Shown here: in pieces, positions 34,920 to 45,547 of the stretch
Layout: each line of letters opens with the position of its first letter
Numbering within the stretch: the first letter of the stretch is position 1
From: Actinoplanes subtropicus
GTDB lineage: Bacteria > Actinomycetota > Actinomycetes > Mycobacteriales > Micromonosporaceae
Length of the DNA: 64,000 nucleotides
Reading direction: 5' to 3'
NCBI RefSeq assembly: GCF_000721705.1
Contig: NZ_JOJL01000007.1
Location: 186,001-250,000, forward strand
Translations under genes and position numbers: made by a program
Notes under the pieces: model-generated
The model's input: the letters and a program-made list of their open reading frames with translations, nothing else
The model's database searches: none
Told to the model about the DNA's origin: nothing

Positions 34920-35663
34920 GTGGTGACCGACTCATACCCCCGCAACCTCGGTTTCTCCGCTACCTACAACTTCCGCGACGTCGGCGGATACACCGGTCTC
35001 GACGGCCGCACGGTGCGCTGGCGACGACTGTTCCGCTCGGACGCGCTGCACCGGCTCGGCGACGCGGACGAGATGGCGTTTGCCCAGCTGGGCGTACGTA
35101 CGGTGATCGACCTGCGGCGCCCGCTGGAGGTCGAGAAGTTCGGCCGGGTGCCCGAGCGCTACGGCCTGGACTACCACCACCTGGTGCTCAACCACATCGA
35201 CTGGGAGACGATCGAGCAGCCCCTGCTCGAGAACCAGGAGCGGTGGCTGGCCGACCGCTACCTGAACTTCGCCGAGGACGGCCGGGCGGCGCTGCGCACC
35301 TCGCTGCAGGTGATCGCCGACCCGCGCCGGGCCCCGGTGATCGTGCATTGCATGGCCGGCAAGGACCGCACGGGCACGGTGTGCGCGCTGGCGCTGGCCC
35401 TGCTCGGGGTGTCCGACGAGGACATCGCCGCCGACTATGCGCTGACCACCGCGGCGATGCGACGGCTGACCGACTACCTGCTGAAGGTGAACCCGGAAGC
35501 GGTCAACGGCAACGAGCACATGTTCGACTCGCCGCCCGGCGCGATGCTGTTGTTCCTCGACGACCTGCGCGCGCTGCACGGGTCGATCGAGGACTACGTC
35601 CGCGAGATCGGCCTCACCGACGACGAGGTCGCGTCGATGAGGGCCCACCTCCTGACGGACTAG
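34920..35663 (+). CDS. Tyrosine/serine protein phosphatase (Y_phosphatase3 family)
   Basis: The 247-residue protein resembles mycobacterial PtpB and related lipid/protein phosphatases: NFRDVGGYTGLDGRTVRWRR near residue 16, TVIDLRRPLEVEKFG near residue 60 and the catalytic loop HCMAGKDRTG near residue 142 (Cys nucleophile, Arg). The start is GTG 34920 or GTG 34923; TAGGTT lies 7 bases before the first, fitting a leaderless message. It is divergent from the cimA leader and its stop overlaps that of convergent ilvE. Confidence 0.88.
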   Translation: MVTDSYPRNLGFSATYNFRDVGGYTGLDGRTVRWRRLFRSDALHRLGDADEMAFAQLGVRTVIDLRRPLEVEKFGRVPERYGLDYHHLVLNHIDWETIEQPLLENQERWLADRYLNFAEDGRAALRTSLQVIADPRRAPVIVHCMAGKDRTGTVCALALALLGVSDEDIAADYALTTAAMRRLTDYLLKVNPEAVNGNEHMFDSPPGAMLLFLDDLRALHGSIEDYVREIGLTDDEVASMRAHLLTD

Positions 35664-36757
35664 AAGACGCGGTGCACCCAGCCGAACGGATCCGCGGCCC
35701 GGCCGCGCTGGATGTCGACCAGTTCCTTGCGCAGGCCCATGGTGACCTCGCCCGAGCCGCCGTCGGCGACGGTGAACTCGAAGTCCGGCGACTTGACCGT
35801 GCCGATCGGCGTGATCACGGCGGCGGTGCCGCAGGCGAAGGCCTCGCGGATGCGGCCGGACGCGGCGCCCTCGCGCCACTCGTCCATGCTCACCGGGCGC
35901 TCGACCACCTGGCGGCCGGCCCGGTAGGCGAGCTGGATCACCGAGTCGCGGGTGATGCCGGGCAGGATCGTGCCGCTCAGCGGCGGGGTGGCCAGGCTGC
36001 CGTCGTCGAGCACGAAGAATACGTTCATGCCGCCGAGCTCGTCGATGTACTTCCGCTGCACCGCGTCGAGGTAGACGACCTGGTCGCAGCCGTTCTCGAT
36101 GGCCTCGGCCTGCGCCGACAAGCCGGCCGCGTAGTTGCCGCCGCACTTGGCCGCGCCGGTGCCGCCGGGCGCCGCGCGGGTGTAGTCGGGGCTGACCCAC
36201 ACCGACACCGGCTTGACGCCGCCGGAGAAGTAGGCGCCGACCGGCGAGGCGATCACCAGGTACAGGTACTCGAGGGACGGGCGCACACCGAGGAAGACCT
36301 CGCTCGCGTACGCGAACGGCCGCAGGTAGAGGCTGCCCTCCTCGCTCTGCGGGATCCAGTCCCGGTCGATCCGGATGATCTCGCGCAGCGACTGGAGGAA
36401 GGCCGCCTGCGGGAGCGCGGGCATCGCCATCCGCTGCGCCGACTGGGCGAACCGTGCCGCGTTGGCGTCCGGCCGGAACATGGCGACGCCGCCGTCGGCC
36501 ATCTTGTACGCCTTGAGCCCCTCGAAGATCTCCTGCGCGTAATGCAGCACCGCGGAGGCCGGGTCGATCGAGATCGGCGCTCGGGCCTCCACCCGGGCGT
36601 CATACCAGCCCTTGCCCTCCGCATACCGCACCGTGACCATGTGGTCGGTGAAGACGCGGCCGAAACCGGGGTTGACCAGCAGCGCATCGCGCTCGGCCAG
36701 GCTCACCGGCGCCGGGTTCGGACGGATCTCGAAGTCGAGGTTGTCACCACCACTCAT
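35660..36757 (-). CDS. ilvE: Branched-chain amino acid aminotransferase
   Basis: IlvE catalyses the last step of Leu, Ile and Val synthesis. The 365-residue class IV PLP enzyme has HYAQEIFEGLKAY near residue 73, SLYLRPFAYASE, the Schiff-base Lys in TGAAKCGGNYA near residue 205, ELGGMNVFFV, GTILPGITRDSV and ACGTAAVITPIG. It lies downstream of leuB on the same strand. A possible Leu-rich leader peptide lies just upstream. Confidence 0.96.
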   Translation of the reverse strand: MSGGDNLDFEIRPNPAPVSLAERDALLVNPGFGRVFTDHMVTVRYAEGKGWYDARVEARAPISIDPASAVLHYAQEIFEGLKAYKMADGGVAMFRPDANAARFAQSAQRMAMPALPQAAFLQSLREIIRIDRDWIPQSEEGSLYLRPFAYASEVFLGVRPSLEYLYLVIASPVGAYFSGGVKPVSVWVSPDYTRAAPGGTGAAKCGGNYAAGLSAQAEAIENGCDQVVYLDAVQRKYIDELGGMNVFFVLDDGSLATPPLSGTILPGITRDSVIQLAYRAGRQVVERPVSMDEWREGAASGRIREAFACGTAAVITPIGTVKSPDFEFTVADGGSGEVTMGLRKELVDIQRGRAADPFGWVHRVF

Positions 36758-36772
36758 GGCGAATAGACCTGC

Positions 36773-36814
36773 CTATCTGGAAAGAATGAGGGCACGCTTC
36801 AGCTGCAGTGCCAC
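36773..36814 (-). CDS. Candidate leader peptide of ilvE
   Basis: A GTG-initiated open frame reads MALQLKRALILSR and stops 15 bases before ilvE. Four Leu and one Ile in 13 residues resemble attenuator peptides, but there is no intrinsic terminator between it and ilvE, and TATCTT immediately upstream could be a -10 box that would start the RNA inside it. Treat as tentative. Confidence 0.35.
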   Translation of the reverse strand: MALQLKRALILSR

Positions 36815-36830
36815 GAAGATACCCCGAACG

Positions 36831-36847
36831 CCCGTTAAGACAACGGG
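36831..36847 (-). terminator. Hairpin between leuB and ilvE
   Basis: CCCGTT and AACGGG form a 6-bp stem with a 5-base loop 24 bases after the leuB stop. A second weak stem (TGACCC/GGGTCA, 36855-36873) overlaps the leuB stop codon. On the minus strand this hairpin lies between leuB and ilvE. Confidence 0.4.
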
Positions 36848-36870
36848 GGTGAAGTGACCCGACAGTAGGG

Positions 36871-37902
36871 TCAGAGCGCGGCGGCCACCCGGTCGCCGAC
36901 CTCGGCGGTACGCAGCGGGGCCCCCGCGGTGCGGGACGCGACCTCGGCGGCGACCGCCTCGGATACTCGGCGGCCCTCGTCGTGGTGGCCCAGGTGCTCG
37001 AGCAGCAGCGAAGCCGACAGGATGGCCGCGGCCGGGTCGGCGATGCCCTGGCCGGCGATGTCCGGCGCGGAGCCGTGCACCGGCTCGAAGGTCGACGGGT
37101 ACTTGCGCTCCGGGTTGACGGAGCCGCTGGCCGCCATGCCGATGCCGCCGGTCACGGCCGCGGCGATGTCGGTGATGATGTCACCGAAGAGGTTGTCGGT
37201 CACGATCACGTCGTACCGCTGCGGGTTGCTGACCATGAACATGCAGGCCGCGTCGACGTGCTGGTACTCCGTGGTGACCTCGGGGAACTCGGCGGCGACG
37301 GCGGCGAACGTGCGCGCCCAGAGGCTGCCGGCCTTGGTCAGGACGTTGGTCTTGTGCACGAGGGTGAGGTGCCGCCGGTCGCGGCGCTGGGCGCGGGCGA
37401 ACGCGTCCCGCACGACCCGCTCGACGCCGTGCCGGGTGTTCAGGCTCTCCTCGGTGGCGATCTCGGCGGGGGTGTCCTTGTGCAGGACACCGCCGGCGCC
37501 GACGTAGAGACCCTCGGTGCCCTCGCGGACCACGACCATGTCGATCTCGCCGGGCTTCACGCCGGCCAGCGGGCTGGTGGTGCCGGGCCAGAGCTTGGAG
37601 GGGCGCAGGTTCACATACTGGTCGAAGTCGAAGCGCAGCTTGAGCAGCAGGCCCCGCTCGAGGACGCCCGGCGGCACGCTCGGGTCGCCGATCGCGCCGA
37701 GCAGGATGGCGTCGTGCCGGGCCAACTCGTCCTCGATCGCCTGCGGGAGGACCTCGCCGGTGCGGTTGTAGAAGCGGGCGCCCAGGTCGTAGTCGTTGAA
37801 CTCGGTGCCGGGCAGCACGGCCTCGATCACCTTCCGCGCCTGCGCGGTCACCTCGGTCCCGATGCCGTCGCCGGCCACCACCGCGATCCGCGCCACGCTC
37901 AC
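36871..37902 (-). CDS. leuB: 3-isopropylmalate dehydrogenase
   Basis: LeuB oxidatively decarboxylates 3-isopropylmalate in leucine synthesis. The 343-residue protein starts [18 protein letters not shown] and has [15 protein letters not shown] near residue 85, [12 protein letters not shown] near residue 125, the substrate Lys region LVHKTNVLT and [12 protein letters not shown] near residue 240. I chose GTG 37902, which has GGGAG at a 7-base distance, over the GTG at 37917. It is separate from leuCD, 18 kb away. Confidence 0.95.
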   Translation of the reverse strand: MSVARIAVVAGDGIGTEVTAQARKVIEAVLPGTEFNDYDLGARFYNRTGEVLPQAIEDELARHDAILLGAIGDPSVPPGVLERGLLLKLRFDFDQYVNLRPSKLWPGTTSPLAGVKPGEIDMVVVREGTEGLYVGAGGVLHKDTPAEIATEESLNTRHGVERVVRDAFARAQRRDRRHLTLVHKTNVLTKAGSLWARTFAAVAAEFPEVTTEYQHVDAACMFMVSNPQRYDVIVTDNLFGDIITDIAAAVTGGIGMAASGSVNPERKYPSTFEPVHGSAPDIAGQGIADPAAAILSASLLLEHLGHHDEGRRVSEAVAAEVASRTAGAPLRTAEVGDRVAAAL

Positions 37903-38231
37903 GTCCTGCTCCCTCACCTAGAAGACCCGACCAGGCTAGCCGCGCGTCCCGATCTTCGGGCGGTGAGTCCCACCAGGTGAGCGAAATCAGCCCCCGCACC
38001 GCGGCAAACGGTGCGGGGGCTGATGCGACGAGTACGCGTGGCTCGGTCCCGCCGGATACACACAGCCGACCGGCTCGCGGCGGTGGACGCGTCACCCGAA
38101 GACGAACCCACCGGCGGGCCGTGCGGCAGGGACAACGCTAGCGATGCGGACTAATGACGCGCAAGACGCATCCCCCGCGTGTCGTCGCGCCGCTTCCCGC
38201 GTGTCGTGCTCGGTGATGGCACCATGCGCCG
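37903..38231. other. 329-bp spacer upstream of leuB
   Basis: No gene is evident. It contains the leuB ribosome binding site, the long hairpin at 37986-38024, and low-information GC-rich sequence towards the small gene at 38232. I looked for a leucine-rich leader peptide upstream of the hairpin on the minus strand and found only an unstopped frame with PRVLVASA. Confidence 0.6.
37986..38024 (-). terminator. 15-bp stem hairpin in the leuB 5' region
   Basis: ATCAGCCCCCGCACC and GGTGCGGGGGCTGAT form a perfect 15-bp stem with a 9-base loop, followed on the minus strand by TTCGCTC. It is 84 bases upstream of leuB with no gene immediately before it, so it may be an attenuator or a barrier to read-through. 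Confidence 0.65.
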
Positions 38232-38594
38232 GTGAGTTTCGACCTAGTGGTGTGGGCGATGGACAAAACGGACCCGCCGGACGCCGTGCGGGCCGCCAAT
38301 GCGCGCTGTGCGCGCGGAGAGCACCCGCAGCGCCCGGCCGACCCCCGTGTCGTCGCCTTCTATGACGCCCTGACCAGCGATTACCCGGATCGCGGCCCGC
38401 GCGCCTCGGCGGCCGGCTCGCCGTGGGCGGTGGCCCCGCTGCACGCCGCCGCCGACCACATCGAGATGCGGCTGCAGGACGACTGCCCGGATGTGGTGCT
38501 CGAGACGATCGAGCGGCTGGCCGGCGAGCTGAATCTGGACCTGCTCGACCTGCAGGACGGGACGGTCTATCCGCCACCCGCCCGGGTGCGCTAG
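38232..38594 (+). CDS. Hypothetical protein
   Basis: I do not recognise this 120-residue acidic protein (starts MSFDLVVWAMDKTDPPDAVR, ends near GELNLDLLDLQDGTVYPPP). It has no membrane segment or signal peptide. Similar small proteins of unknown role occur in actinobacteria and resemble immunity-type or SMI1-like proteins only in size and acidity. It starts at GTG, is divergent from leuB and converges on serA. Confidence 0.6.
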   Translation: MSFDLVVWAMDKTDPPDAVRAANARCARGEHPQRPADPRVVAFYDALTSDYPDRGPRASAAGSPWAVAPLHAAADHIEMRLQDDCPDVVLETIERLAGELNLDLLDLQDGTVYPPPARVR

Positions 38595-38620
38595 CGCCTT
38601 TGCTCAGCGAGCGCCTTTGC

Positions 38621-40219
38621 TCAGAAGGCGCGCAGGTCGACCACGCTGCCGCGGGACGAGCCGATCTGCTCGGCCACCGTGGTCAGCAGCTCGGCGTCGA
38701 TCGAGGAGTCGACGGTCAGCGTCATCAGCGCCTCGCCGTGATACTCGCGGCGGGCCACCTGCATGGCGGCGATGTTGACGCCCGCCTCGCCGAGCAGGGT
38801 GCCGATCGCGCCGATCACGCCGGGCCGGTCGAGGTAGCGGAAGAACAGCAGCACCCCGTCCGCGGTCAGGTCCAGATCGAAGTCGTCGACGCCGGTGAGC
38901 TTGCTGATCTCGCGGGTGGCGGTCAGCGTGAGGGTGCCCGCGACGCTCACCGTGCGGCCGTCGGGCAGCGCGCCGCGTACGGTAACCAGGTTTTGATGTT
39001 CCGCCGGCTCGTCGCTGACCAGCAGCTCCACCTCGACGCCGCGGTCGGCGGCCAGCTGCGGGGCGTTGACGTAGGTGACCCGCTCGTCGACCACCGAGGC
39101 GAACAGGCCCTTGGTGGCGGCCAGCTTGAGCACCTTCACGTCGTGCGTGACGATCTCGCCGCGCACCTCGACCGCCACGTTCGCGGCCACGCCCCCGGCC
39201 ACCGCCGTGAACACCCGGCCGAGCTTCTCGGCGAGCGCGAGCAAGGGGCGTACGTCCTCGTCCACCACCCCACCGGCCTGCACGTTCACCGCGTCCGGCA
39301 CGAACTCGCCCTGCAACGCGAGCTTGACGCTGCGGGCCACCGCGAGGCCGGCCTTGTCCTGCGCCTCCACGGTCGAGGCGCCCAGGTGCGGGGTGACCAC
39401 GACGTTGTCGAAGCCGAACAGCGGCGACTCGGTGACCGGCTCGGTGACGAACACGTCCAGCCCGGCCCCGGCCACCCGGCCCTCGCGCAGCGCGACGGCC
39501 AGCGCCTGCTCGTCGACCAGCCCGCCGCGCGCCGCGTTCACGATCCGGACGCCGGGCTTGACCAGGGCGAGCTCCTTCTCGCCGATCAGCCCGAAGGTCT
39601 CCGGCGTACGCGGCAGGTGCACCGAGATGAAGTCGCTCTCCCGCAGCAGCTCCTCGAGCCCGACCAGGCGCACCCCGAGCTGGGCGGCCCGAGCCGGCTG
39701 GACGTACGGGTCGTACGCGATCAGCCGGGTGCCGAACGACGCCATCCGCTGCGCGAACAGCACCCCGATCCGGCCCAGCCCGACCACGCCCACGGTCTTG
39801 CCCTGCAGCTCGACGCCGGTGTAGCGGGACCGCTTCCACTGCCCGCTCTTGAGCGACGCGTTGGCGGTGGCGGTGTGCCGGGCGGTCGACAACAGCAGCG
39901 CGATCGCCTGCTCGGCGGCCGAAACGATGTTGCTGGTCGGCGCGTTGACCACCATGACGCCGCGCGCGGTGGCGCTCGGCACGTCGACGTTGTCCAGCCC
40001 GACGCCGGCCCGGGCGATCACCTTGAGCGAGCCGCCGGCCGCGATCACCTCGGCGTCGACCCGGGTGGCGCTGCGCACGATCAGCGCATCCGCCTCGGCG
40101 ACGGCGGCGAGCAGGGCCGGCCGATCGGTGCCGTCGACGTTGCGCACGTCGAAGTCGAACGCAAGCACATCAATGGCGGACGGAGCGAGTTCCTCGGCGA
40201 TCAGAACGACGGGAGTCAA
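38621..40219 (-). CDS. serA: D-3-phosphoglycerate dehydrogenase
   Basis: SerA oxidises 3-phosphoglycerate in the first step of serine synthesis. The 532-residue protein is the long actinobacterial form: catalytic and NAD domain (GKTVGVVGLGRIGVLFAQR near residue 145, the substrate Arg region NAARGGLVDEQAL, His in TPHLGAST), an intervening domain, and a C-terminal ACT domain (YLDRPGVIGAIGTLLGEAGV) for serine feedback. The start is a TTG with GGAGG 5 bases upstream. A CRP-type palindrome lies 65 bases before it. Confidence 0.95.
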   Translation of the reverse strand: MTPVVLIAEELAPSAIDVLAFDFDVRNVDGTDRPALLAAVAEADALIVRSATRVDAEVIAAGGSLKVIARAGVGLDNVDVPSATARGVMVVNAPTSNIVSAAEQAIALLLSTARHTATANASLKSGQWKRSRYTGVELQGKTVGVVGLGRIGVLFAQRMASFGTRLIAYDPYVQPARAAQLGVRLVGLEELLRESDFISVHLPRTPETFGLIGEKELALVKPGVRIVNAARGGLVDEQALAVALREGRVAGAGLDVFVTEPVTESPLFGFDNVVVTPHLGASTVEAQDKAGLAVARSVKLALQGEFVPDAVNVQAGGVVDEDVRPLLALAEKLGRVFTAVAGGVAANVAVEVRGEIVTHDVKVLKLAATKGLFASVVDERVTYVNAPQLAADRGVEVELLVSDEPAEHQNLVTVRGALPDGRTVSVAGTLTLTATREISKLTGVDDFDLDLTADGVLLFFRYLDRPGVIGAIGTLLGEAGVNIAAMQVARREYHGEALMTLTVDSSIDAELLTTVAEQIGSSRGSVVDLRAF

Positions 40220-40283
40220 TGCGCCTCCATCCGTGTCGCGGCCCTCGTATCGTGCCCGCCGAGTCCGCCGTCATGGCATATCT

Positions 40284-40301
40284 ATGTGATCGGCGTCACA
40301 T
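40284..40301. promoter_or_regulatory. CRP-type palindrome upstream of serA
   Basis: ATGTGA-N6-TCACAT matches the TGTGA-N6-TCACA consensus of actinobacterial CRP/GlxR proteins exactly in both half-sites. It lies 65 bases before the serA start and 162 bases after the mpgS stop. Confidence 0.6.
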
Positions 40302-40462
40302 CTAGAGGTCTTGGGCCGGGCCCGCCCGGCGGCCGGAGTCGGGGCTGTTGTTGCGGCTCGCGGCCCAGGCACGCCGGGGACCTGTCCGACGCTCGTACGA
40401 TCGGAGCTGCTGAAGAGAAACGCCCAGCCGGACCACGACCTCGGCAACGCAGCGCGACCGAA

Positions 40463-41704
40463 CTATGCGACGCGGCGGGGGATGGCGGCTCGGTCGATCG
40501 GCGGGGCTGCCGACAGGCCCGCGGCGACCCGCCCGTCCGGCTGGCGGAAGCTGAGGGCCTCGGCGTCCAGCGCGTCGTAGAGCAGGTCCAGGTCGAGCGT
40601 GCCGACGGGCGGGTAGAGGCGTTCCTTCGGCGGCTCCTGGCCGATGCCGAGGGCGCCCTGCTCGACCATGAAGTCGACGATCGCCTGGCGGACCGACGGC
40701 AGGGTCACCGGCGAGTGGTAGAGGACGTTGAGGGCCTGCATGCGCATGCCCTGGACGTGCTCCTCGCCCTTGTTGTCGTGGAAGTGCGGGTTGCGGGTCT
40801 CGATCTGCAGGACCGGGACCGAGTTGGCCATCACGTCCGCGCTGGTGCTTTCCAGCACGCCGCCGAACTGCTCGAACAGATCGAGATACTCGTACGGCTC
40901 GACCGCGAACCCGCCGGCCAGCCGCAGCTTGAGGCCAAGGTCGAGGGTCATCGCGTGCTCGCCCGCGTTGCCGGTCGCGATCACCTCGGTGCCGAAGCCG
41001 GAATACTCGGCGAGGAAGCGGTTCAGCCACTCGTTGGTGATCTCCGAGCTGCGGCCGCGGCGGCTGAAGAACAGCCGGCCGTCGCGCAGCTTGGGCTTGG
41101 AGTGCCAGGAGATCCGGACCATCGCGTACGGCGAATCGGCCAGGTGCAGCCCGGCGGCGTAGACCTTGCAGTACTCGTGGACCGAGCCGGGCACGTAGTT
41201 GTCCGCATCCACGTAGCCCAGGTGGCGGCGGCCGGTCATCGCGGCCAGGGCCATCCCGATCAGCATGGCCTCGCCCTTGCCGGACCGGACCAGCCCGCCG
41301 TCGTCGATCAGCTCGGACATCCCGGCCGCCTTGAACGCGCCGGCCACGCCGGGGTCGCGCTGGTGGACGGTGATCGCCGAGCGGCCGGCGAGCCGGCAGA
41401 ACTGCTCGACGGTCTGCGCCTCGATCTCGTATCGGTCGACCGGGGCCCGGTCGCTGTTCGACACCAGAACAATGAGGCAATCGTGGGGAATGCCGGAGAG
41501 CACTCCCTCGATCACGCCGCGTGCCTCATTCATGCAGGGCACGACGATTACCATTTGCGATTCGACCGCGTGTAACTCGTCGGGAGCCACAATACGACTG
41601 CCAGCCCCCGCCGACATGCCCGAGTCCAACTCGATGACCCGCTGCAGCTCATGAATCCGGACAGCGCCGAAGCGCTCACTCCGGAAAGAATCAGCCAGTC
41701 GCAT
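40463..41704 (-). CDS. mpgS: Mannosyl-3-phosphoglycerate synthase (GT55)
   Basis: MpgS transfers mannose from GDP-mannose to 3-phosphoglycerate, the first step to the compatible solute mannosylglycerate. The 413-residue protein resembles Thermus-type MpgS: ERFGAVRIHELQRVIELDSG, VIVVPCMNEARGV, SGKGEAMLIGMALA, the metal motif GYVDADNYVPG, SPYAMVRISWHSKPK and GFGTEVIATGNAGEHAM. Glucosyl-3-phosphoglycerate synthase (GT81) is the main alternative but has different motifs. TATCTT lies 7 bases before the ATG, so the message may be leaderless. No MpgP-type phosphatase gene is adjacent. Confidence 0.78.
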   Translation of the reverse strand: MRLADSFRSERFGAVRIHELQRVIELDSGMSAGAGSRIVAPDELHAVESQMVIVVPCMNEARGVIEGVLSGIPHDCLIVLVSNSDRAPVDRYEIEAQTVEQFCRLAGRSAITVHQRDPGVAGAFKAAGMSELIDDGGLVRSGKGEAMLIGMALAAMTGRRHLGYVDADNYVPGSVHEYCKVYAAGLHLADSPYAMVRISWHSKPKLRDGRLFFSRRGRSSEITNEWLNRFLAEYSGFGTEVIATGNAGEHAMTLDLGLKLRLAGGFAVEPYEYLDLFEQFGGVLESTSADVMANSVPVLQIETRNPHFHDNKGEEHVQGMRMQALNVLYHSPVTLPSVRQAIVDFMVEQGALGIGQEPPKERLYPPVGTLDLDLLYDALDAEALSFRQPDGRVAAGLSAAPPIDRAAIPRRVA

Positions 41705-41819
41705 GCGGCCGAAGATACCCGCCGAAGACCACCTTCCAGTACCTGAATGGCACACAATTCTATTTCGGCGCCAAGCAGGTAAGCGGGACGTAACGTGGAC
41801 GTTTCCGTTTAACGACGAC

Positions 41820-41855
41820 GCCCGGTTTCATCCGACATAGCGGGCGAAACCGGGC
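41820..41855 (-). terminator. Hairpin downstream of ilvBNC
   Basis: GCCCGGTTTC and GAAACCGGGC form a perfect 10-bp stem around a 16-base loop, about 160 bases after the ilvC stop and 115 bases before mpgS on the minus strand. Confidence 0.6.
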
Positions 41856-41878
41856 GGCAACCTACGGCACGCCGTGGA

Positions 41879-41993
41879 CTCCGCGATCGCCCCGCCGATG
41901 AGGAGACAGTCGGTTTTCCGGCGTCGCGGGGTTTGCGGCGCCGGGAAACCGCCTGGCTCCTCATCAGCCCCGAAGGGGCGATCGCCCGCGGAG
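41879..41993. repeat. Long interrupted inverted repeat after ilvC
   Basis: Nested perfect blocks pair in order: CTCCGCG with CGCGGAG, GATCGCCCC with GGGGCGATC, GATGAGGAG with CTCCTCATC, and GGTTTTCCGGCG with CGCCGGGAAACC (one mismatch). The loop is about 15 bases. It begins 19 bases after the ilvC stop and would give the ilvBNC message a large 3' structure. Confidence 0.8.
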
Positions 41994-42011
41994 CGAAGCG
42001 GAGCCAGCCAG

Positions 42012-43611
<1,600 letters not shown>

Positions 43612-43613
43612 GG

Positions 43614-45437
43614 TTACAGGTCGTCCTCGTCGAAGCTGGGGCGCACGTCCCGGGCGAACATGATCTCATCGTTGCTGGTGCCGGCCGCGACCATCGGCCA
43701 GACCATGGCGTCCTTGCCGACCGTGAAGTCGATGACCACGGGCGCGTCGTTGATCTCCATGGCCTGCTGGATGATCTTGTCGACGTCGGCCTTCGACTCG
43801 CAGCGCAGCCCGATGCAGCCGAGCGCCTCGGCCAGCTTCACGAAGTCGGGGATGCGGTGCTTGTGCGTGCCCAGCTCGGTGTTGGAGTAGCGGCCGTCGT
43901 AGAACAGCGTCTGCCACTGCCGGACCATGCCGAGGTTGCCGTTGTTGATCACGGCGATCTTGACCGGGATGCCCTCCAGAGCGCAGGTGGCCAGCTCCTG
44001 GTTGGTCATCTGGAAGCAGCCGTCGCCGTCGATCGCCCACACCGCGGTGTCCGGGCGGCCCACCTTGGCGCCCATCGCGGCCGGCACGGCGTAGCCCATC
44101 GTGCCGGCGCCGCCCGAGTTCAGCCAGGTGCCCGGCTTCTCGTACTTGATGAACTGGGAGGCCCACATCTGGTGCTGCCCAACGCCGGCCACGTAAATCG
44201 CGTCCGGGCCGACCAGCTCGCCGATCCGCTCGATCACGTACTGCGGGGCGAGCGAGCCGTCGGTCGGCTCCTCGTAGCCCAGCGGGTAGCGCTCGCGGAG
44301 CTCGTTCAGCGTGGCCCACCACGACTCGTACTGGGCGGCGCCGCCGGCCGTGGCCGAGACCGCCGCGATCAGCTCGTCGATCACGTGCCGGGCGTCGCCC
44401 ACGATCGGGACGTCGGCGTGCCGGTTCTTGCCGATCTCGGCCGGGTCGATGTCGGCGTGCACGACCTTGGCGTCCGGGGCGAACGAGTCGAGCTTGCCGG
44501 TGACCCGGTCGTCGAACCGGGCGCCCAGGGTGATCAGCAGGTCGGACTTCTGCAGCGCGTAGACCGCCGGGACCGTGCCGTGCATGCCGGGCATGCCCAG
44601 GTGCTGCGGGTGCGAGTCGGGGAAGGCGCCCAGCGCCATCAGCGTGGTGACCACCGGGATGCCGGTGAGCTCGGCCAGCTTGCGCAGCCCGTCGGTGGCG
44701 CCGGCCTTGAGCACGCCGCCGCCGACGTACAGGATCGGGCGGCGGGCCTGGGCGATCAGCCGGGCGGCCTCGCGAATCTGCTTGCCGTGCGGGTGCAGGG
44801 TGGGCCGGTAGCCGGGCAGGTCGAGGGTGGGCGGCCAGGCGAACGTGGTCGGCGCCTGCAGCACGTCCTTCGGGATGTCGACCAGGACCGGGCCGGGCCG
44901 GCCGGTGGCCGCCAGGTGGAACGCCTCGGCCAGGATCCGCGGCAGCTCCTCGGCGTTCTGCACGAGGAAGTTGTGCTTGGTGATCGGCAGCGTGATGCCC
45001 TGGATGTCCGCCTCCTGGAAGGCGTCCGTGCCGATCGCGGGCCGGGCCACCTGGCCGGTGATCGCGACGATCGGCACCGAGTCCATGTACGCGTCGGCGA
45101 TCGGCGTGACCAGGTTGGTCGCGCCCGGTCCGCTGGTCGCGATGCAGACGCCGACCTTGCCGGTGGCCTGCGCGTAGCCGGTCGCGGCGTGCCCGGCGCC
45201 CTGCTCGTGGCGGACCAGGATGTGCCGCACCTTCGAGTCGTAGAGCGGGTCGTACGCCGGCAGGATCGCCCCGCCCGGAATGCCGAACGCGACCTCGACC
45301 CCGAGCGCCTCGAGCGACCGAACGAGAGCGCCGGCGCCGGAGGTGGGCACCGGGGAAGCTACGGCCGGCGCGGCAGCGGCCGCGACGGTGGCCGGATTGG
45401 CTCGGTGGGCGAGAGTCTCGGGAGTGGGTCTCGTCAT
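43614..45437 (-). CDS. ilvB: Acetolactate synthase large (catalytic) subunit
   Basis: IlvB is the ThDP/FAD-dependent catalytic chain that makes acetolactate and acetohydroxybutyrate. The 607-residue protein has the catalytic Glu in [15 protein letters not shown] near residue 78, [19 protein letters not shown] near residue 140 and the ThDP motif from [17 protein letters not shown] to NNGNLGMV near residues 470-500. An Ala/Pro-rich N-terminal extension of about 30 residues precedes the domain, as in other actinobacteria. A terminator in the leader suggests attenuation. Confidence 0.97.
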   Translation of the reverse strand: MTRPTPETLAHRANPATVAAAAAPAVASPVPTSGAGALVRSLEALGVEVAFGIPGGAILPAYDPLYDSKVRHILVRHEQGAGHAATGYAQATGKVGVCIATSGPGATNLVTPIADAYMDSVPIVAITGQVARPAIGTDAFQEADIQGITLPITKHNFLVQNAEELPRILAEAFHLAATGRPGPVLVDIPKDVLQAPTTFAWPPTLDLPGYRPTLHPHGKQIREAARLIAQARRPILYVGGGVLKAGATDGLRKLAELTGIPVVTTLMALGAFPDSHPQHLGMPGMHGTVPAVYALQKSDLLITLGARFDDRVTGKLDSFAPDAKVVHADIDPAEIGKNRHADVPIVGDARHVIDELIAAVSATAGGAAQYESWWATLNELRERYPLGYEEPTDGSLAPQYVIERIGELVGPDAIYVAGVGQHQMWASQFIKYEKPGTWLNSGGAGTMGYAVPAAMGAKVGRPDTAVWAIDGDGCFQMTNQELATCALEGIPVKIAVINNGNLGMVRQWQTLFYDGRYSNTELGTHKHRIPDFVKLAEALGCIGLRCESKADVDKIIQQAMEINDAPVVIDFTVGKDAMVWPMVAAGTSNDEIMFARDVRPSFDEDDL

Positions 45438-45489
45438 GGCTTATCGAACCTTCTCGGGATGGTCGTACCGGTACTTGAGCAACAAAAAA

Positions 45490-45517
45490 GGCCCCAAGTG
45501 CTGTGAAGCACGGGACC
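45490..45517 (-). terminator. Attenuator terminator in the ilvB leader
   Basis: On the minus strand GGTCCCGTGCT and AGCACTTGGGGCC form a stem with a 2-base bulge and a TCAC loop, followed by TTTTTT and TGTTG. It lies 53 bases before the ilvB start. Upstream, AGCGCA and TGCGCT form an alternative stem that would precede it. Confidence 0.85.
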
Positions 45518-45547
45518 TAGCGCACTCGCCATGATCGGCGGGTGCGC

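Larger units (their letters stand above)
41705..42011. other. 307-bp spacer between ilvC and mpgS
   Basis: No gene is seen. It holds the long inverted repeat just after the ilvC stop, the hairpin at 41820-41855 and the mpgS promoter region (candidate -35 CTGGAA, 16-base spacer, TATCTT). Confidence 0.6.
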
